From: Halomonas rhizosphaerae
GTDB taxonomy: Bacteria > Pseudomonadota > Gammaproteobacteria > Pseudomonadales > Halomonadaceae
NCBI RefSeq assembly: GCF_030010555.1
Contig: NZ_JASCQP010000044.1
Location: forward strand, 49,753 to 103,190
Length of the DNA: 53,438 nt
Direction of reading: 5' to 3'
Positions 1 to 7,745 of the stretch are shown here, one piece after another. The position numbers and the translations under genes were made by a program. Under the pieces are notes generated by a model. It saw only the letters and a list, made by a program, of their open reading frames with translations. It did not search any database and was not told the DNA's origin. Numbering within the stretch: position 1 is the first letter of the stretch; every line of letters begins with the position of its first letter.

Positions 1-42
1 CCCGAGGCAGGGTGGACAGGAACCGACAAGGACCGGCAGGGC

Positions 43-1131
43 CTACACCCAGCCGCCCAGCTCGTTGTCGATGATCGAGAGCAGCGCGGCGATATGGTCG
101 TCGCGATCATTCAGGCAGGGGATGTAGGTGAAGGTCTCGCCGCCGGCCTCGAGGAAGCTCTCGCGGATCTCCTCCTCGATCTCCTCCAGGGTCTCCACGC
201 AGTCCGACGAGAAGGCCGGCGACACCACCGCGATGTGCTTCCTGCCCTGACGGGCCAGCTCGGCGACGTGCTCCACGGTGGCCGGCCCCACCCACTCCTC
301 GGGGCCGAACTTGGACTGGAAGGCGGTCTGGATCGCCGCCTCCCCCCAGCCCAACCGCTCGCGCAGCAGGCGCGTGGTCTTCTGGCACTGGCAGTGGTAG
401 GGGTCACCCTCCAGCAGATAGCGCTTGGGCACCCCATGGTAGGAGGCGACCAGCACCTCGGGGGGCGTCTCGGCGGCGTCGTAGGCCTCGCGCACCGAAT
501 TCGCCAGGGCATCCAGATAGGCGGGATGCTCGAAATAGGCGGGCACGGTGCGAATCGCCGGCTGCCACTTGAGCGTCATCAGGGTGCGGAAGGCCTGGTC
601 GTTGGCCGTGGCGGTAGTCGGCGAGGCGTACTGCGGATAGAGCGGGAAGAACAGGATTCGCTCGCAACCCGCCGCCTGCATGCGCTTCAGCACACTGTCG
701 GTAGCGGGGTTGCCGTAACGCATGCAGAAGTCCACCACCACGCTCTCGCCGAACTGCGCGTGGAGCCCCGCCGCGATCTTGCGGGTCTGCTCGCGGGTGA
801 TGGTCAGCAGCGGACTCTCGTCCTTCTCGGTGTTCCAGATGCCACGATAGGCCTCACCGGACTTGAAGGGCCGGCGCGAGAGAATGATCAGCTGCAGCAG
901 CGGCTGCCACTTCCAGTCCGGGTAGTCGACCACCCGCTTGTCGGAGAGGAATTCGCTCAGGTAGCGGCGCATCGACCAGTAGTCGGTGGCATCCGGCGTG
1001 CCCAGGTTGGCGAGCACCACGCCGACCTTCGGCCTGGCCACCGCCGGGTGGTCGGCCGGGGCATGGGCCAGGCGGCCGCTGCCCGGTGAATCCAGGTCGG
1101 GGGAGGCCTTATCCGGGTTCGGGGGGGTCAT
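43..1131 (-). CDS. hemH: Ferrochelatase
   Basis: A 362-residue ferrochelatase, which inserts Fe2+ into protoporphyrin IX in the last step of haem synthesis. Visible family signatures are the N-terminal NLGTP segment, YPQYASPTTA, the SYHGVPKRYLLEGDPY block carrying the catalytic histidine, FQSKFGPEEW, and a C-terminal acidic CVETLEEIEEEI helix that provides the conserved glutamate. Length matches bacterial class I enzymes. The ATG is preceded by AAGGAG at good spacing. It is divergent from the photolyase gene with about 110 bp between. The first 40 residues are Pro/Asp-rich and poorly conserved, so a slightly later start is possible. The haem made here would serve, among others, the cbb3 oxidase encoded further along. 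Confidence 0.97.
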   Translation of the reverse strand: MTPPNPDKASPDLDSPGSGRLAHAPADHPAVARPKVGVVLANLGTPDATDYWSMRRYLSEFLSDKRVVDYPDWKWQPLLQLIILSRRPFKSGEAYRGIWNTEKDESPLLTITREQTRKIAAGLHAQFGESVVVDFCMRYGNPATDSVLKRMQAAGCERILFFPLYPQYASPTTATANDQAFRTLMTLKWQPAIRTVPAYFEHPAYLDALANSVREAYDAAETPPEVLVASYHGVPKRYLLEGDPYHCQCQKTTRLLRERLGWGEAAIQTAFQSKFGPEEWVGPATVEHVAELARQGRKHIAVVSPAFSSDCVETLEEIEEEIRESFLEAGGETFTYIPCLNDRDDHIAALLSIIDNELGGWV

Positions 1132-1204
1132 GCGGGAGCTCCTTCGGGTCGATGAGTCATTGCGCCCTAGTCTAACAGCCCGCTCGCCCGGGGTGGGATG
1201 AAGT

Positions 1205-1228
1205 TGTACTATGAGCGGAATTTGTACA
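1205..1228 (+). promoter_or_regulatory. Candidate LitR/CarH-type operator before the photolyase
   Basis: Two near-identical hexamers, TGTACT (1205-1210) and TGTACA (1223-1228), are separated by exactly 12 bp, 17 bp upstream of the photolyase ATG. As I recall, MerR-family light-responsive regulators of the LitR/PplR group bind T(G/A)TACA-N12-TGTA(C/T)A upstream of photolyase and cryptochrome genes; the match here has a single mismatch. A possible -10 hexamer TACTAT (1207-1212) lies inside the left half, consistent with repression in the dark. No MerR-type gene is present in the window, so the regulator would be encoded elsewhere. Confidence 0.55.
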
Positions 1229-1244
1229 GCTTGAGAAGAGGATC

Positions 1245-2831
1245 ATGTCCCGACCGCTTGTGCTGCTGCTCGGCGACCAGCTCAGCCATGACATGGCCAG
1301 CCTGCGTGACCTGCCGGACGACACGGTGGTCGCACTGTGCGAGGTGGCCGCCGAAGGCACCTATGTGCCCCACCATCCCCAGAAGATCGCCCTGATCCTC
1401 TCCGCCATGCGCCACTTCGCCGCCGAGCTTCGCGACAGGGGCCATCGCGTCCACTACAGCGCCCTGGACGACCCGGACAATGCCCAGGCGCTGGTCGACG
1501 AGGCAGAGCGCCTGGCCGGCCTCTACGCCTGCGACGAGGTCCGCGTGGTGCGCCCCGGCGAGTGGCGGCTGTGGCAGGCGATGCGCGAGCGCGAGGACGC
1601 CGCCCTGCCCTGGCGCCTGATCGAGGATGACCGCTTCTTCACGACGCCGGAGGCGTTCGCTGCCTGGGCCCGGAAGCGCAAGGCGCCGCGGATGGAGCAC
1701 TTCTACCGCATGATGCGCCAGCGCACCGGCCTGTTGATGGAGGACGGCCAGCCGGCAGGCGGCCGGTGGAACTTCGACCATGACAATCGCGAGCCGCTGT
1801 CCACGGGGACACGCCCGCCCCCGCCGCCCCGTCACGGCCGGGACGAGACTACCAAGGCCGTGCTGGCGCTGGTGGCGGAGCATTTCCCCGCGCATTTCGG
1901 CACTCTGGAGAACTTTCATTGGCCGGTAACGCGCCGTCAGGCGCTGGGTGACCTGCGCCATTTTCTCGAGCGTCTTCTCCCCGACTTCGGCCGCTTTCAG
2001 GACGCGATCAGCGACGCCGATCCCTTCCTCTTCCATTCCCGGCTATCCGCGGCCCTCAACCTGGGCCTGCTCTCGCCCCGGGAGGTGTGCGAGGCGGTCG
2101 AGGCTCGTTACTACCGCGGCGAGGCACCGCTCAACGCGGTGGAGGGTTTCATCCGTCAGGTGCTGGGCTGGCGGGAGTATGTGCGCGGCCTCTATTGGAC
2201 GCGGATGCCCGACTACAAGCGTCGCAACGCACTGGGGGCGAGCCGTGGCCTGCCGGCCGCCTTCTGGAGCGGCGACACCGAACTGCGCTGCCTGAGGCGC
2301 GCCATCGAGATGACCCGCGACCAGGCCTATGCCCACCATATTCAGCGGCTGATGGTCACCGGCAACTTCGCGCTGCTCTGCGACGTGGCGCCCGAGGCGC
2401 TGTGCGACTGGTACCTGGCCGTCTACGCCGATGCCTGCGAATGGGTGGAGTTGCCCAACACCCTGGGGATGGTGCTGCATGCCGATGGGGGACTGATGGG
2501 CTCCAAGCCCTACTGCGCCTCGGGGAAGTACATCGACCGCATGTCGGACCACTGCCGGCACTGCCGTTTCGACCCGAAGCAGGCCACGGGCCCCGACGCC
2601 TGCCCCTTCAACAGCCTCTACTGGGCCTTCCTCGAACGCCATGCCGACGCCCTGAGCGGCAACCCGCGCATGTCGCTGATCTACGCCAGCCTGCGGCGCA
2701 TGAGCGATGACAAGCGCGCGGCCATGCGCGAGCAGGCCGAGGCCTTCCTGGCACGACTCGACACCGCCCCCGCCTATGGCCAGGGCGTGCACCGGGCGGG
2801 CTACGACGCCATTCAGGAGATGATCCCATGA
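1245..2831 (+). CDS. Iron-sulfur (6-4) photolyase / cryptochrome-type protein (PhrB/CryB-like)
   Basis: A 528-residue protein of the deoxyribodipyrimidine photolyase-related (FeS-BCP) class, which uses FAD and blue light to repair (6-4) photoproducts or acts as a photoreceptor. The N-terminus (RPLVLLLGDQLSHD) is the Rossmann-like antenna domain. The C-terminal catalytic half contains the EGFIRQVLGWREYVRG segment and a cysteine cluster (ALCDWYLA, then DHCRHC and DACPF) that fits the 4Fe-4S ligands of the PhrB group. AGAAGAGG precedes the ATG. Its stop overlaps the start of the next gene (ATGA), so the two are probably translationally coupled. Photolyase against photoreceptor cannot be decided from sequence. 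Confidence 0.9.
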   Translation: MSRPLVLLLGDQLSHDMASLRDLPDDTVVALCEVAAEGTYVPHHPQKIALILSAMRHFAAELRDRGHRVHYSALDDPDNAQALVDEAERLAGLYACDEVRVVRPGEWRLWQAMREREDAALPWRLIEDDRFFTTPEAFAAWARKRKAPRMEHFYRMMRQRTGLLMEDGQPAGGRWNFDHDNREPLSTGTRPPPPPRHGRDETTKAVLALVAEHFPAHFGTLENFHWPVTRRQALGDLRHFLERLLPDFGRFQDAISDADPFLFHSRLSAALNLGLLSPREVCEAVEARYYRGEAPLNAVEGFIRQVLGWREYVRGLYWTRMPDYKRRNALGASRGLPAAFWSGDTELRCLRRAIEMTRDQAYAHHIQRLMVTGNFALLCDVAPEALCDWYLAVYADACEWVELPNTLGMVLHADGGLMGSKPYCASGKYIDRMSDHCRHCRFDPKQATGPDACPFNSLYWAFLERHADALSGNPRMSLIYASLRRMSDDKRAAMREQAEAFLARLDTAPAYGQGVHRAGYDAIQEMIP

Positions 2832-3235
2832 CACGACGCGAGAGCCTCCAGGCCCGCGCCCCGGCGACCCTCTACCACGATGGTCACTGCCCGCTCTGCC
2901 AGCGCGAGGTGGCCTGGCTGGCGCGTCACCCGCGCCGCGCGCGGGTCAGGCTGGTGGATATCCAGGCAGCGGACTTCGACGCCGCGGCGCTCGGCACCAG
3001 CGTCGAGGCGATGATGGGCCTTCTGCACGTCCGCGACACCGGGGGGCGCTGGTACATCGGCATGGATGCCAGCCGCGCGCTCTACGCGGTGCTGGGCTAT
3101 CGCCGGCTGGTGTGGCTGAGCACCCTGCCGGGGATCGCGGTCACGATGGATGCGGGGTATCGCTGGTTCGCCCGCCGCCGCCTGCGCCTGGGGCGCTGGC
3201 TGCAACGGCGGCGGCAGGGCAAGGACAAGGGATAG
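2828..3235 (+). CDS. DCC-family thiol-disulfide oxidoreductase (DUF393)
   Basis: A 135-residue member of the DUF393 family. The N-terminal YHDGHCPLCQREV segment holds the Cys-x2-Cys motif preceded by the conserved Asp, and a basic, hydrophobic C-terminal helix (RWFARRRLRLGRWLQRRR) is likely membrane-peripheral. The family is thioredoxin-like, but substrates are mostly unknown. The start codon overlaps the photolyase stop by four bases, implying a shared operon and translational coupling; a redox role linked to the photolyase or light stress is inference. Three bases after its stop lies the end of the convergent gene on the other strand, so the mRNAs must overlap. Confidence 0.85.
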   Translation: MTRRESLQARAPATLYHDGHCPLCQREVAWLARHPRRARVRLVDIQAADFDAAALGTSVEAMMGLLHVRDTGGRWYIGMDASRALYAVLGYRRLVWLSTLPGIAVTMDAGYRWFARRRLRLGRWLQRRRQGKDKG

Positions 3236-3237
3236 GG

Positions 3238-3540
3238 TCAGAAGACCAGCGGCATGCGCGACGTCAGCGGGTCCTGATAGTGGGTCTCGCGCCCGATCAT
3301 CTCGTCGTGGGGCACCTGCTGGACCAGATAGGCACGGTGGATGCCGGCGCGCTTGAGCTCCAGATAGACGTCATCCAGCGAGCGGAAGAGGATCGGCTTG
3401 GCGGCACGGGTCAGCATGTGACGCTGTCCCTCCACGTCCTCCAGCTCGACCTGATAGAACCGGCTGCCGGCATGGCCGATCACGCGGATCTCGAAGTTGT
3501 CGTGGCGAGCCACGAAGGCTTTCAATTCCTGGAATTCCAT
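3238..3540 (-). CDS. Small conserved protein, DUF6482-like
   Basis: A 100-residue cytosolic protein without signal peptide or membrane segment. It resembles the short gammaproteobacterial DUF6482 group (MEFQELKAFVARHDNFEIRVIGH at the start, then a basic middle and LVQQVPHDEMIG). The start at 3540 is chosen because AGGAGGA lies just before this ATG; a longer frame would begin 18 codons upstream without a ribosome site. No function is known. It is the lone minus-strand gene between the photolyase operon and the next small gene. Confidence 0.7.
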   Translation of the reverse strand: MEFQELKAFVARHDNFEIRVIGHAGSRFYQVELEDVEGQRHMLTRAAKPILFRSLDDVYLELKRAGIHRAYLVQQVPHDEMIGRETHYQDPLTSRMPLVF

Positions 3541-3674
3541 GGGTCCTTCCTCCTGATGTCCGGGGCGATGATGTCGAGATACAAGAACGGGCACAGCCTG
3601 ACTGCACCCGGTGACGGTATCGTGTCGTCGACATTACCTTGATGTGACCCTGACCGCTTCGTCAGGTTCCGGAC

Positions 3675-3968
3675 CTACTGATATTCGGAAGGATCGATCG
3701 CCTTGCCCAGGGAGTTGCGGTCCACCCAGTTGCCGGCCTTGGTCTCCTTGTAGCGGAACACCACTCGGTCGCCGACCTGGACCGGCAGCTCGGCATCCTC
3801 GGTCTGGTAGCTGTAGGCCTCGCCGTCCACCACCAGGTGATAGCGGTAGAGGTCAGGCATCCCCAGCCACTCCTTGAAGGGGCCTTCACGCTCCATCGAC
3901 TGGAGCTCGCCGCGCCCCTCGAGCTTCGGGGTACGCCGGCGATTGCCGCGTCGGAATCCGCCTGCCAT
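3675..3968 (-). CDS. Conserved hypothetical protein
   Basis: A 97-residue protein with a very basic glycine/arginine N-terminus (MAGGFRRGNRRRTPK) followed by a soluble domain of alternating beta strands (YRYHLVVDGEAYSYQ, DRVVFRYKETKAGNW). The basic tail suggests nucleic-acid or ribosome contact, but no named family is recognised. Start chosen at 3968 because AGGAAGGAGG precedes that ATG; the frame extends 12 codons upstream without one. It lies downstream of dnaB on the same strand with about 70 bp in front of it towards dnaB's stop. Confidence 0.7.
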   Translation of the reverse strand: MAGGFRRGNRRRTPKLEGRGELQSMEREGPFKEWLGMPDLYRYHLVVDGEAYSYQTEDAELPVQVGDRVVFRYKETKAGNWVDRNSLGKAIDPSEYQ

Positions 3969-4038
3969 GGTGCCTCCTTCCTGTGTGATTCGAGGGCTGG
4001 GCATTATACGGGGCCGGTCACGGGACTCAAGGGCGCCG

Positions 4039-5427
4039 TCACTCGCCGAAGGCCTCGCGGTAGCTGTCCGGGGCCAGGTCCTCGAAGCGGGTGTACTTGC
4101 CGATGAACGCCATGTGCACGGTGCCGATGGGGCCGTTACGCTGCTTGCCGATGATCACTTCGGCCAACCCCTGATTGTCGGGGTTATCCGGATTGTAGAC
4201 CTCGTCGCGATAGACGAAGCCGATGATGTCGGCATCCTGCTCGATGGCCCCGGACTCGCGGAGGTCCGACATCACCGGGCGCTTGTTGGGGCGCTGCTCC
4301 AGCGAGCGGTTGAGCTGGGAGAGGGCCACCACCGGGCAGCCGAACTCCTTGGCCAGCCCCTTGAGCGAGCGGGAGATCTCGGAGATCTCGCCGGTGCGGT
4401 TCTCGGAGAAGCCGGGGATCTGCATCAGCTGCAGGTAGTCGATCATGATCAGCGCGAGGTTACCGTGCTCGCGCACCACGCGACGGATCCGCGAGCGCAT
4501 CTCGTTGGGCGAGAGCGCGGCGGTGTCGTCGATGAACAGCTGCTTGTCCTTGAGCAGATTGACCGCCGAGGTCAGGCGCGGCCAGTCCTCATCCTCCAGC
4601 TGGCCGGTACGCACCCGCGTCTGGTCGATGCGCCCCAGCGAGGAGAGCATGCGCAGCATCAGCGAGTCCGCGGGCATCTCCATGGAGAACACCATCACCG
4701 GCCTGTCGCTGGCGATCACCGCATGCTCGACCAGGTTCATGGCGAAGGTGGTCTTGCCCATGGAGGGGCGGCCGGCAATGATCACCAGGTCCGAGGGCTG
4801 CAGCCCCGAGGTCATCTCGTCCAGGTCGCGGAAGCCGGTGGAGAGCCCGGTCATCTCGCCCTGCAGGTTGAACAGCTCGTCGATGCGATCCACCGCCTTG
4901 GTCAGCAGCTCGCTCATGCCGATCGGCCCCCCCGACTTGGGGCGCTCCTCGCTGATCTGGAACACCAGCCGTTCGGCCTCGTCGACCAGCTCGTCGGCGG
5001 GGCGCCCCTGGGGGCTGAAGGCGCCATCGGCGATCTGGCTGGCCGCACGGATCAGCTTGCGCAGGGTGGCACGCTCGCGAACGATGTCGGCATAGGCGCG
5101 AATATTGCTGGCGGACGGCGTACTCCTGGCCAGCTCCGCCAGGTAGGCCAGGCCACCCACGGTATCGAGCTGGTCCCGCCCCTCCAGCGCCTCGGAGAGG
5201 GTCACCACATCCAGCGGGCGCCCCGCCTCGGCCAGGCCGGCCATGACGTTGAAGATCAGGCGGTGCTCGTAGCGATAGAAGTCATCCGCCACCAGACGGT
5301 CGGCCACGTTGTCCCAGGCCTGATTGTCGAGCATCAGGCCGCCGAGCACGGACTGTTCGGCCTCCAGCGAATGCGGCGGCACCTTGAGGGCAGCGGTTTC
5401 CCGGTCGAGGGTGAGGGGTTCGTTCAT
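4039..5427 (-). CDS. dnaB: Replicative DNA helicase
   Basis: The hexameric helicase that unwinds DNA ahead of the replication fork. The 462-residue protein has the N-terminal DnaB domain (PPHSLEAEQSVLGGLMLD) and a RecA-like C-terminal motor with Walker A (GRPSMGKTTFAMN), the MEMP segment, Walker B (LIMIDYLQLM), and the arginine-finger region ALSQLNRSLEQRPNKRPVMSDLRESG. Start set at 5427 (MNEPLT), as the family begins near there and GAAGG lies upstream; an in-frame ATG 17 codons earlier has no ribosome site. It follows rplI as in many gammaproteobacteria but is separated from it by two hairpins, so it probably has its own promoter. Confidence 0.97.
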   Translation of the reverse strand: MNEPLTLDRETAALKVPPHSLEAEQSVLGGLMLDNQAWDNVADRLVADDFYRYEHRLIFNVMAGLAEAGRPLDVVTLSEALEGRDQLDTVGGLAYLAELARSTPSASNIRAYADIVRERATLRKLIRAASQIADGAFSPQGRPADELVDEAERLVFQISEERPKSGGPIGMSELLTKAVDRIDELFNLQGEMTGLSTGFRDLDEMTSGLQPSDLVIIAGRPSMGKTTFAMNLVEHAVIASDRPVMVFSMEMPADSLMLRMLSSLGRIDQTRVRTGQLEDEDWPRLTSAVNLLKDKQLFIDDTAALSPNEMRSRIRRVVREHGNLALIMIDYLQLMQIPGFSENRTGEISEISRSLKGLAKEFGCPVVALSQLNRSLEQRPNKRPVMSDLRESGAIEQDADIIGFVYRDEVYNPDNPDNQGLAEVIIGKQRNGPIGTVHMAFIGKYTRFEDLAPDSYREAFGE

Positions 5428-5539
5428 GGTGCGCGGACCTTCAGGGGAAAGGGGCAGGATCATTCTACGCGATGGCACGCCCCGACCCCATGCCCGAGGC
5501 AGGACGACAACACCTGTTCGTGACAGGACGCATCACACG

Positions 5540-5570
5540 AAAAGGGGGCGAGGATTCACTCCTCGCCCCC
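5540..5570 (-). terminator. Rho-independent terminator of the rpsF-rpsR-rplI operon
   Basis: An 11-bp GC-rich stem (GGGGGCGAGGA / TCCTCGCCCCC, 5544-5570) with loop TTCAC, followed on the minus strand by TTTTCGTG. It lies about 40 bp after the rplI stop. A second 9-bp hairpin (GGCACGCCC / GGGCGTGCC, 5578-5599) precedes it directly after rplI. Confidence 0.8.
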
Positions 5571-5611
5571 CTGTCGCGGCACGCCCCGGCGGGCGTGCCG
5601 TCGCGCAGGCC

Positions 5612-6058
5612 TTACTCGGCCACGACCACCACACGGACGGTGGCGTCGACTTCGGCATGCAGGTGCAGGTCGATGTCGTACTCGCCGGTCTGGCGGATCG
5701 GGCCCTGCGGCATGCGCACTTCGCTCTTGGCGACCTCGAGCCCGGCGCTGGAGATGGCCTCGGCCAGATCACGCGGACCGATCGAGCCGAACAGCTTGCC
5801 CTCGTCACCGGCCTTGGAGACCAGCGACAGTTCGATGTCGTTGAGCTGTTCGGCACGCGCCTCGGCCACGGCCTTGCGCTCGGCGGCCTGGGCCTCGAGC
5901 TCGGCACGCTGGGCCTGGAAGGCCTGGATGTTCTCCTTGGTGGCCGGCACGGCCAGGCCATAGGGCACCAGGTAGTTGCGGCCGTAGCCAGGCTTGACGG
6001 TGACCTGGTCACCCAGACCGCCCAGCTTGCCAATCTTGTCGAGCAGAATGACGTCCAT
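5612..6058 (-). CDS. rplI: 50S ribosomal protein L9
   Basis: Ribosomal protein L9, 148 residues, the usual bacterial length. The N-terminal rRNA-binding domain starts [13 protein letters not shown] and includes the [11 protein letters not shown] segment; a long connecting helix ([28 protein letters not shown]) leads to the C-terminal domain ([15 protein letters not shown]). It is the last gene of the S6-S18-membrane protein-L9 operon, 16 bases after the stop of the DUF2232 gene. Confidence 0.98.
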   Translation of the reverse strand: MDVILLDKIGKLGGLGDQVTVKPGYGRNYLVPYGLAVPATKENIQAFQAQRAELEAQAAERKAVAEARAEQLNDIELSLVSKAGDEGKLFGSIGPRDLAEAISSAGLEVAKSEVRMPQGPIRQTGEYDIDLHLHAEVDATVRVVVVAE

Positions 6059-6074
6059 TCTCGTAAACCTCTTG

Positions 6075-6929
6075 TCAGTGGCTGCGGGCCAGTCGTCCGC
6101 GGAAGTCCGCGAACGTGTCGATGAAGGCCGCGAGCAGCACGATGAGAATCATGGGCCAGGTGGTGATCAGCAGCACATAGAAGGCGACCAGCCACAGCCC
6201 GTTCATTCCCTTCAATCCGATAAAACCATGCACCAGCGCGATGCCGGCCACCAGCAGCGGCACCCAGGCCAGCATGCCCAGGGCCGGTAGCTGCAGCACG
6301 GCTCCCAGTACCCCGAGCACCACCAGCATGGCGAGCTCACGGGGCGCCAGGCGCAGGCCGTGGAACTCCTCGCGGAACCCGCCGGGGTTGTAGAGCCCGG
6401 CCTGCCAGCCGCGCGCCAGGGCCAGGCAGGCCACCGCGGCGAGCAGCACGATCAGCGCGGTCACGCCGCTGATCAACAGGCCGGCCAGCTGCTCGGTGTC
6501 CATGCCCTGGCGGGAGAGCTCGGCGAGCATCGCCGCGATGTCCGGCGAGCCCTGGCGCAGCTGCTCCAGTACCGGGCCCGCCCCGCCCGGCGGCAGGAAG
6601 ATGTCCAGCTGGATCATCGCCGCCCCGGCCAGGGTGCCGGCGAGGAGCGCCTCGCTCCAGCGCAGCCGGGCGCGCAGCACCACCGCCATCAGCACGACCA
6701 GCAGGACACTGGCCAGGGGGATGACGTCCCCCTGGGTCCACCACCAGCCGGCCGGCAAGGCAGCAGCGATGATCACCGGCAGCGACGCGGCCAGGCCGTG
6801 TCGCAGGGTGACCAGGCCCGCCACGGCGGCCCCCAGCCAGAACAGCCAGGGAATCGCGGTGGCCACGGCCGCCCCGGCCGCGGCGTGGGGCGTGCCGCGC
6901 ATCATCCAGCGGGCGACGGGCAACATCAC
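6075..6929 (-). CDS. DUF2232-like integral membrane protein inside the ribosomal operon
   Basis: A 284-residue polytopic membrane protein with about seven or eight hydrophobic helices (for example [72 protein letters not shown]). It resembles the DUF2232/YybS-type proteins that sit between rpsR and rplI in several gammaproteobacteria. It begins 10 bases after rpsR with GTG at 6929 (ATG at 6926 is an alternative) and ends 16 bases before rplI, so it is cotranscribed with three ribosomal proteins. Its function is unknown; the second strand-wide amphipathic loop around residues 120-150 is the only long soluble part. Confidence 0.85.
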   Translation of the reverse strand: MMLPVARWMMRGTPHAAAGAAVATAIPWLFWLGAAVAGLVTLRHGLAASLPVIIAAALPAGWWWTQGDVIPLASVLLVVLMAVVLRARLRWSEALLAGTLAGAAMIQLDIFLPPGGAGPVLEQLRQGSPDIAAMLAELSRQGMDTEQLAGLLISGVTALIVLLAAVACLALARGWQAGLYNPGGFREEFHGLRLAPRELAMLVVLGVLGAVLQLPALGMLAWVPLLVAGIALVHGFIGLKGMNGLWLVAFYVLLITTWPMILIVLLAAFIDTFADFRGRLARSH

Positions 6930-6939
6930 GCGCAGTGCT

Positions 6940-7167
6940 TTACTGGTGGCTGTCGGTGTAGGGCAGCAGCGCCAGGTAGCGTGCCCGCTTGATCGCGGTG
7001 GACAGCTGGCGCTGGTAACGGGCCTTGGTCCCGGTGATGCGGCTGGGAACGATCTTGCCGGTCTCGGTGACGTAGGCCTTCAGCGTGTCCAGATCCTTGT
7101 AGTCGATCTGCTTCACGCCTTCGGCGGTGAAACGGCAGAACTTGCGGCGACGGAAAAAGCGTGCCAT
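6940..7167 (-). CDS. rpsR: 30S ribosomal protein S18
   Basis: Ribosomal protein S18, 75 residues, with the basic start [13 protein letters not shown] and the conserved [20 protein letters not shown] region. Start at 7167 agrees with the family and has GAAGGAGT upstream; the frame extends further without support. S18 binds 16S rRNA as a pair with S6, which is encoded directly upstream, and the S6:S18 pair is known to bind the rpsF leader in many bacteria. Confidence 0.98.
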   Translation of the reverse strand: MARFFRRRKFCRFTAEGVKQIDYKDLDTLKAYVTETGKIVPSRITGTKARYQRQLSTAIKRARYLALLPYTDSHQ

Positions 7168-7201
7168 GGGGAAGACTCCTTCAGAGGTGCGATGGGGTGG
7201 C

Positions 7202-7573
7202 TCAGGCGGATTCGGTGCTGCGCGGCTTCTCGTCGCGACGGACACGCTTCTCTTCCACCGGCTTCATCATCGGCGAGGCCTCGGTGACAGCTTCCTTGGC
7301 GCGAACCACCAGGCTGCGGATGATGGCGTCGTTGAAGCGGAAGATGTTCTCGATCTCGTCGAGGGTCTCGCCGCTGCACTCGACGTTCATCAGCACGTAG
7401 TGAGCCTTGTGGATCTTGTTGATCGGGTAGGCCAGGTGGCGACGGCCCCAATCCTCGAGGCGATGCACGGTGCCGCCGTTCTCGGTGACGAGGCCGGTAT
7501 AGCGCTCGACCATGGCCGGGACCTGCTCGCTCTGGTCCGGGTGGACCATGAAGACGATCTCGTAGTGACGCAT
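7202..7573 (-). CDS. rpsF: 30S ribosomal protein S6
   Basis: Ribosomal protein S6, 123 residues. It begins [18 protein letters not shown] and contains the conserved [18 protein letters not shown] segment; the C-terminal acidic/basic tail is of the usual variable type. It is the first gene of the S6-S18-DUF2232-L9 operon. The Shine-Dalgarno AAGGAG before its ATG lies in the 3' arm of a predicted leader hairpin, described separately. Confidence 0.98.
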   Translation of the reverse strand: MRHYEIVFMVHPDQSEQVPAMVERYTGLVTENGGTVHRLEDWGRRHLAYPINKIHKAHYVLMNVECSGETLDEIENIFRFNDAIIRSLVVRAKEAVTEASPMMKPVEEKRVRRDEKPRSTESA

Positions 7574-7578
7574 GGGAT

Positions 7579-7639
7579 CTCCTTGCGGTTTGGCAGCTTC
7601 CTCAATGGCGAACGCGTATCGCTCAGGGGAAGCAAGGAG
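7579..7639 (-). promoter_or_regulatory. Candidate S6:S18-binding leader of rpsF
   Basis: In the rpsF 5' leader, CTCCTTGC (7639-7632) can pair perfectly with GCAAGGAG (7586-7579), which contains the rpsF Shine-Dalgarno. Directly inside, TTCC pairs with GGAA, leaving an asymmetric 3'-side bulge that ends in ACC next to the first G of the lower stem, so a CCG trinucleotide sits at the bulge/helix junction. A CCG bulge beside a stem that hides the ribosome site is the hallmark of the S6:S18 autoregulatory motif known from other bacteria. Assignment rests on manual folding only. Confidence 0.55.
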
Positions 7640-7670
7640 TGATTGTCAAAAGACGGGTTGTCAGAAGACA

Positions 7671-7697
7671 GAAAGACCCGCTCGCAGGACGAGCGGG
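7671..7697 (-). terminator. Terminator after rlmB
   Basis: Stem CCCGCTCG / CGAGCGGG (7677-7697) with loop CAGGA, followed on the minus strand by TCTTTCTGTCTTCTG. It ends the rnr-rlmB unit, about 50 bp after the rlmB stop, and separates it from the rpsF operon on the same strand. Confidence 0.7.
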
Positions 7698-7745
7698 CGC
7701 AAGTATTCTAATGATCTGCGGCCCGACTGGCAAGGCGGGCGTCGC

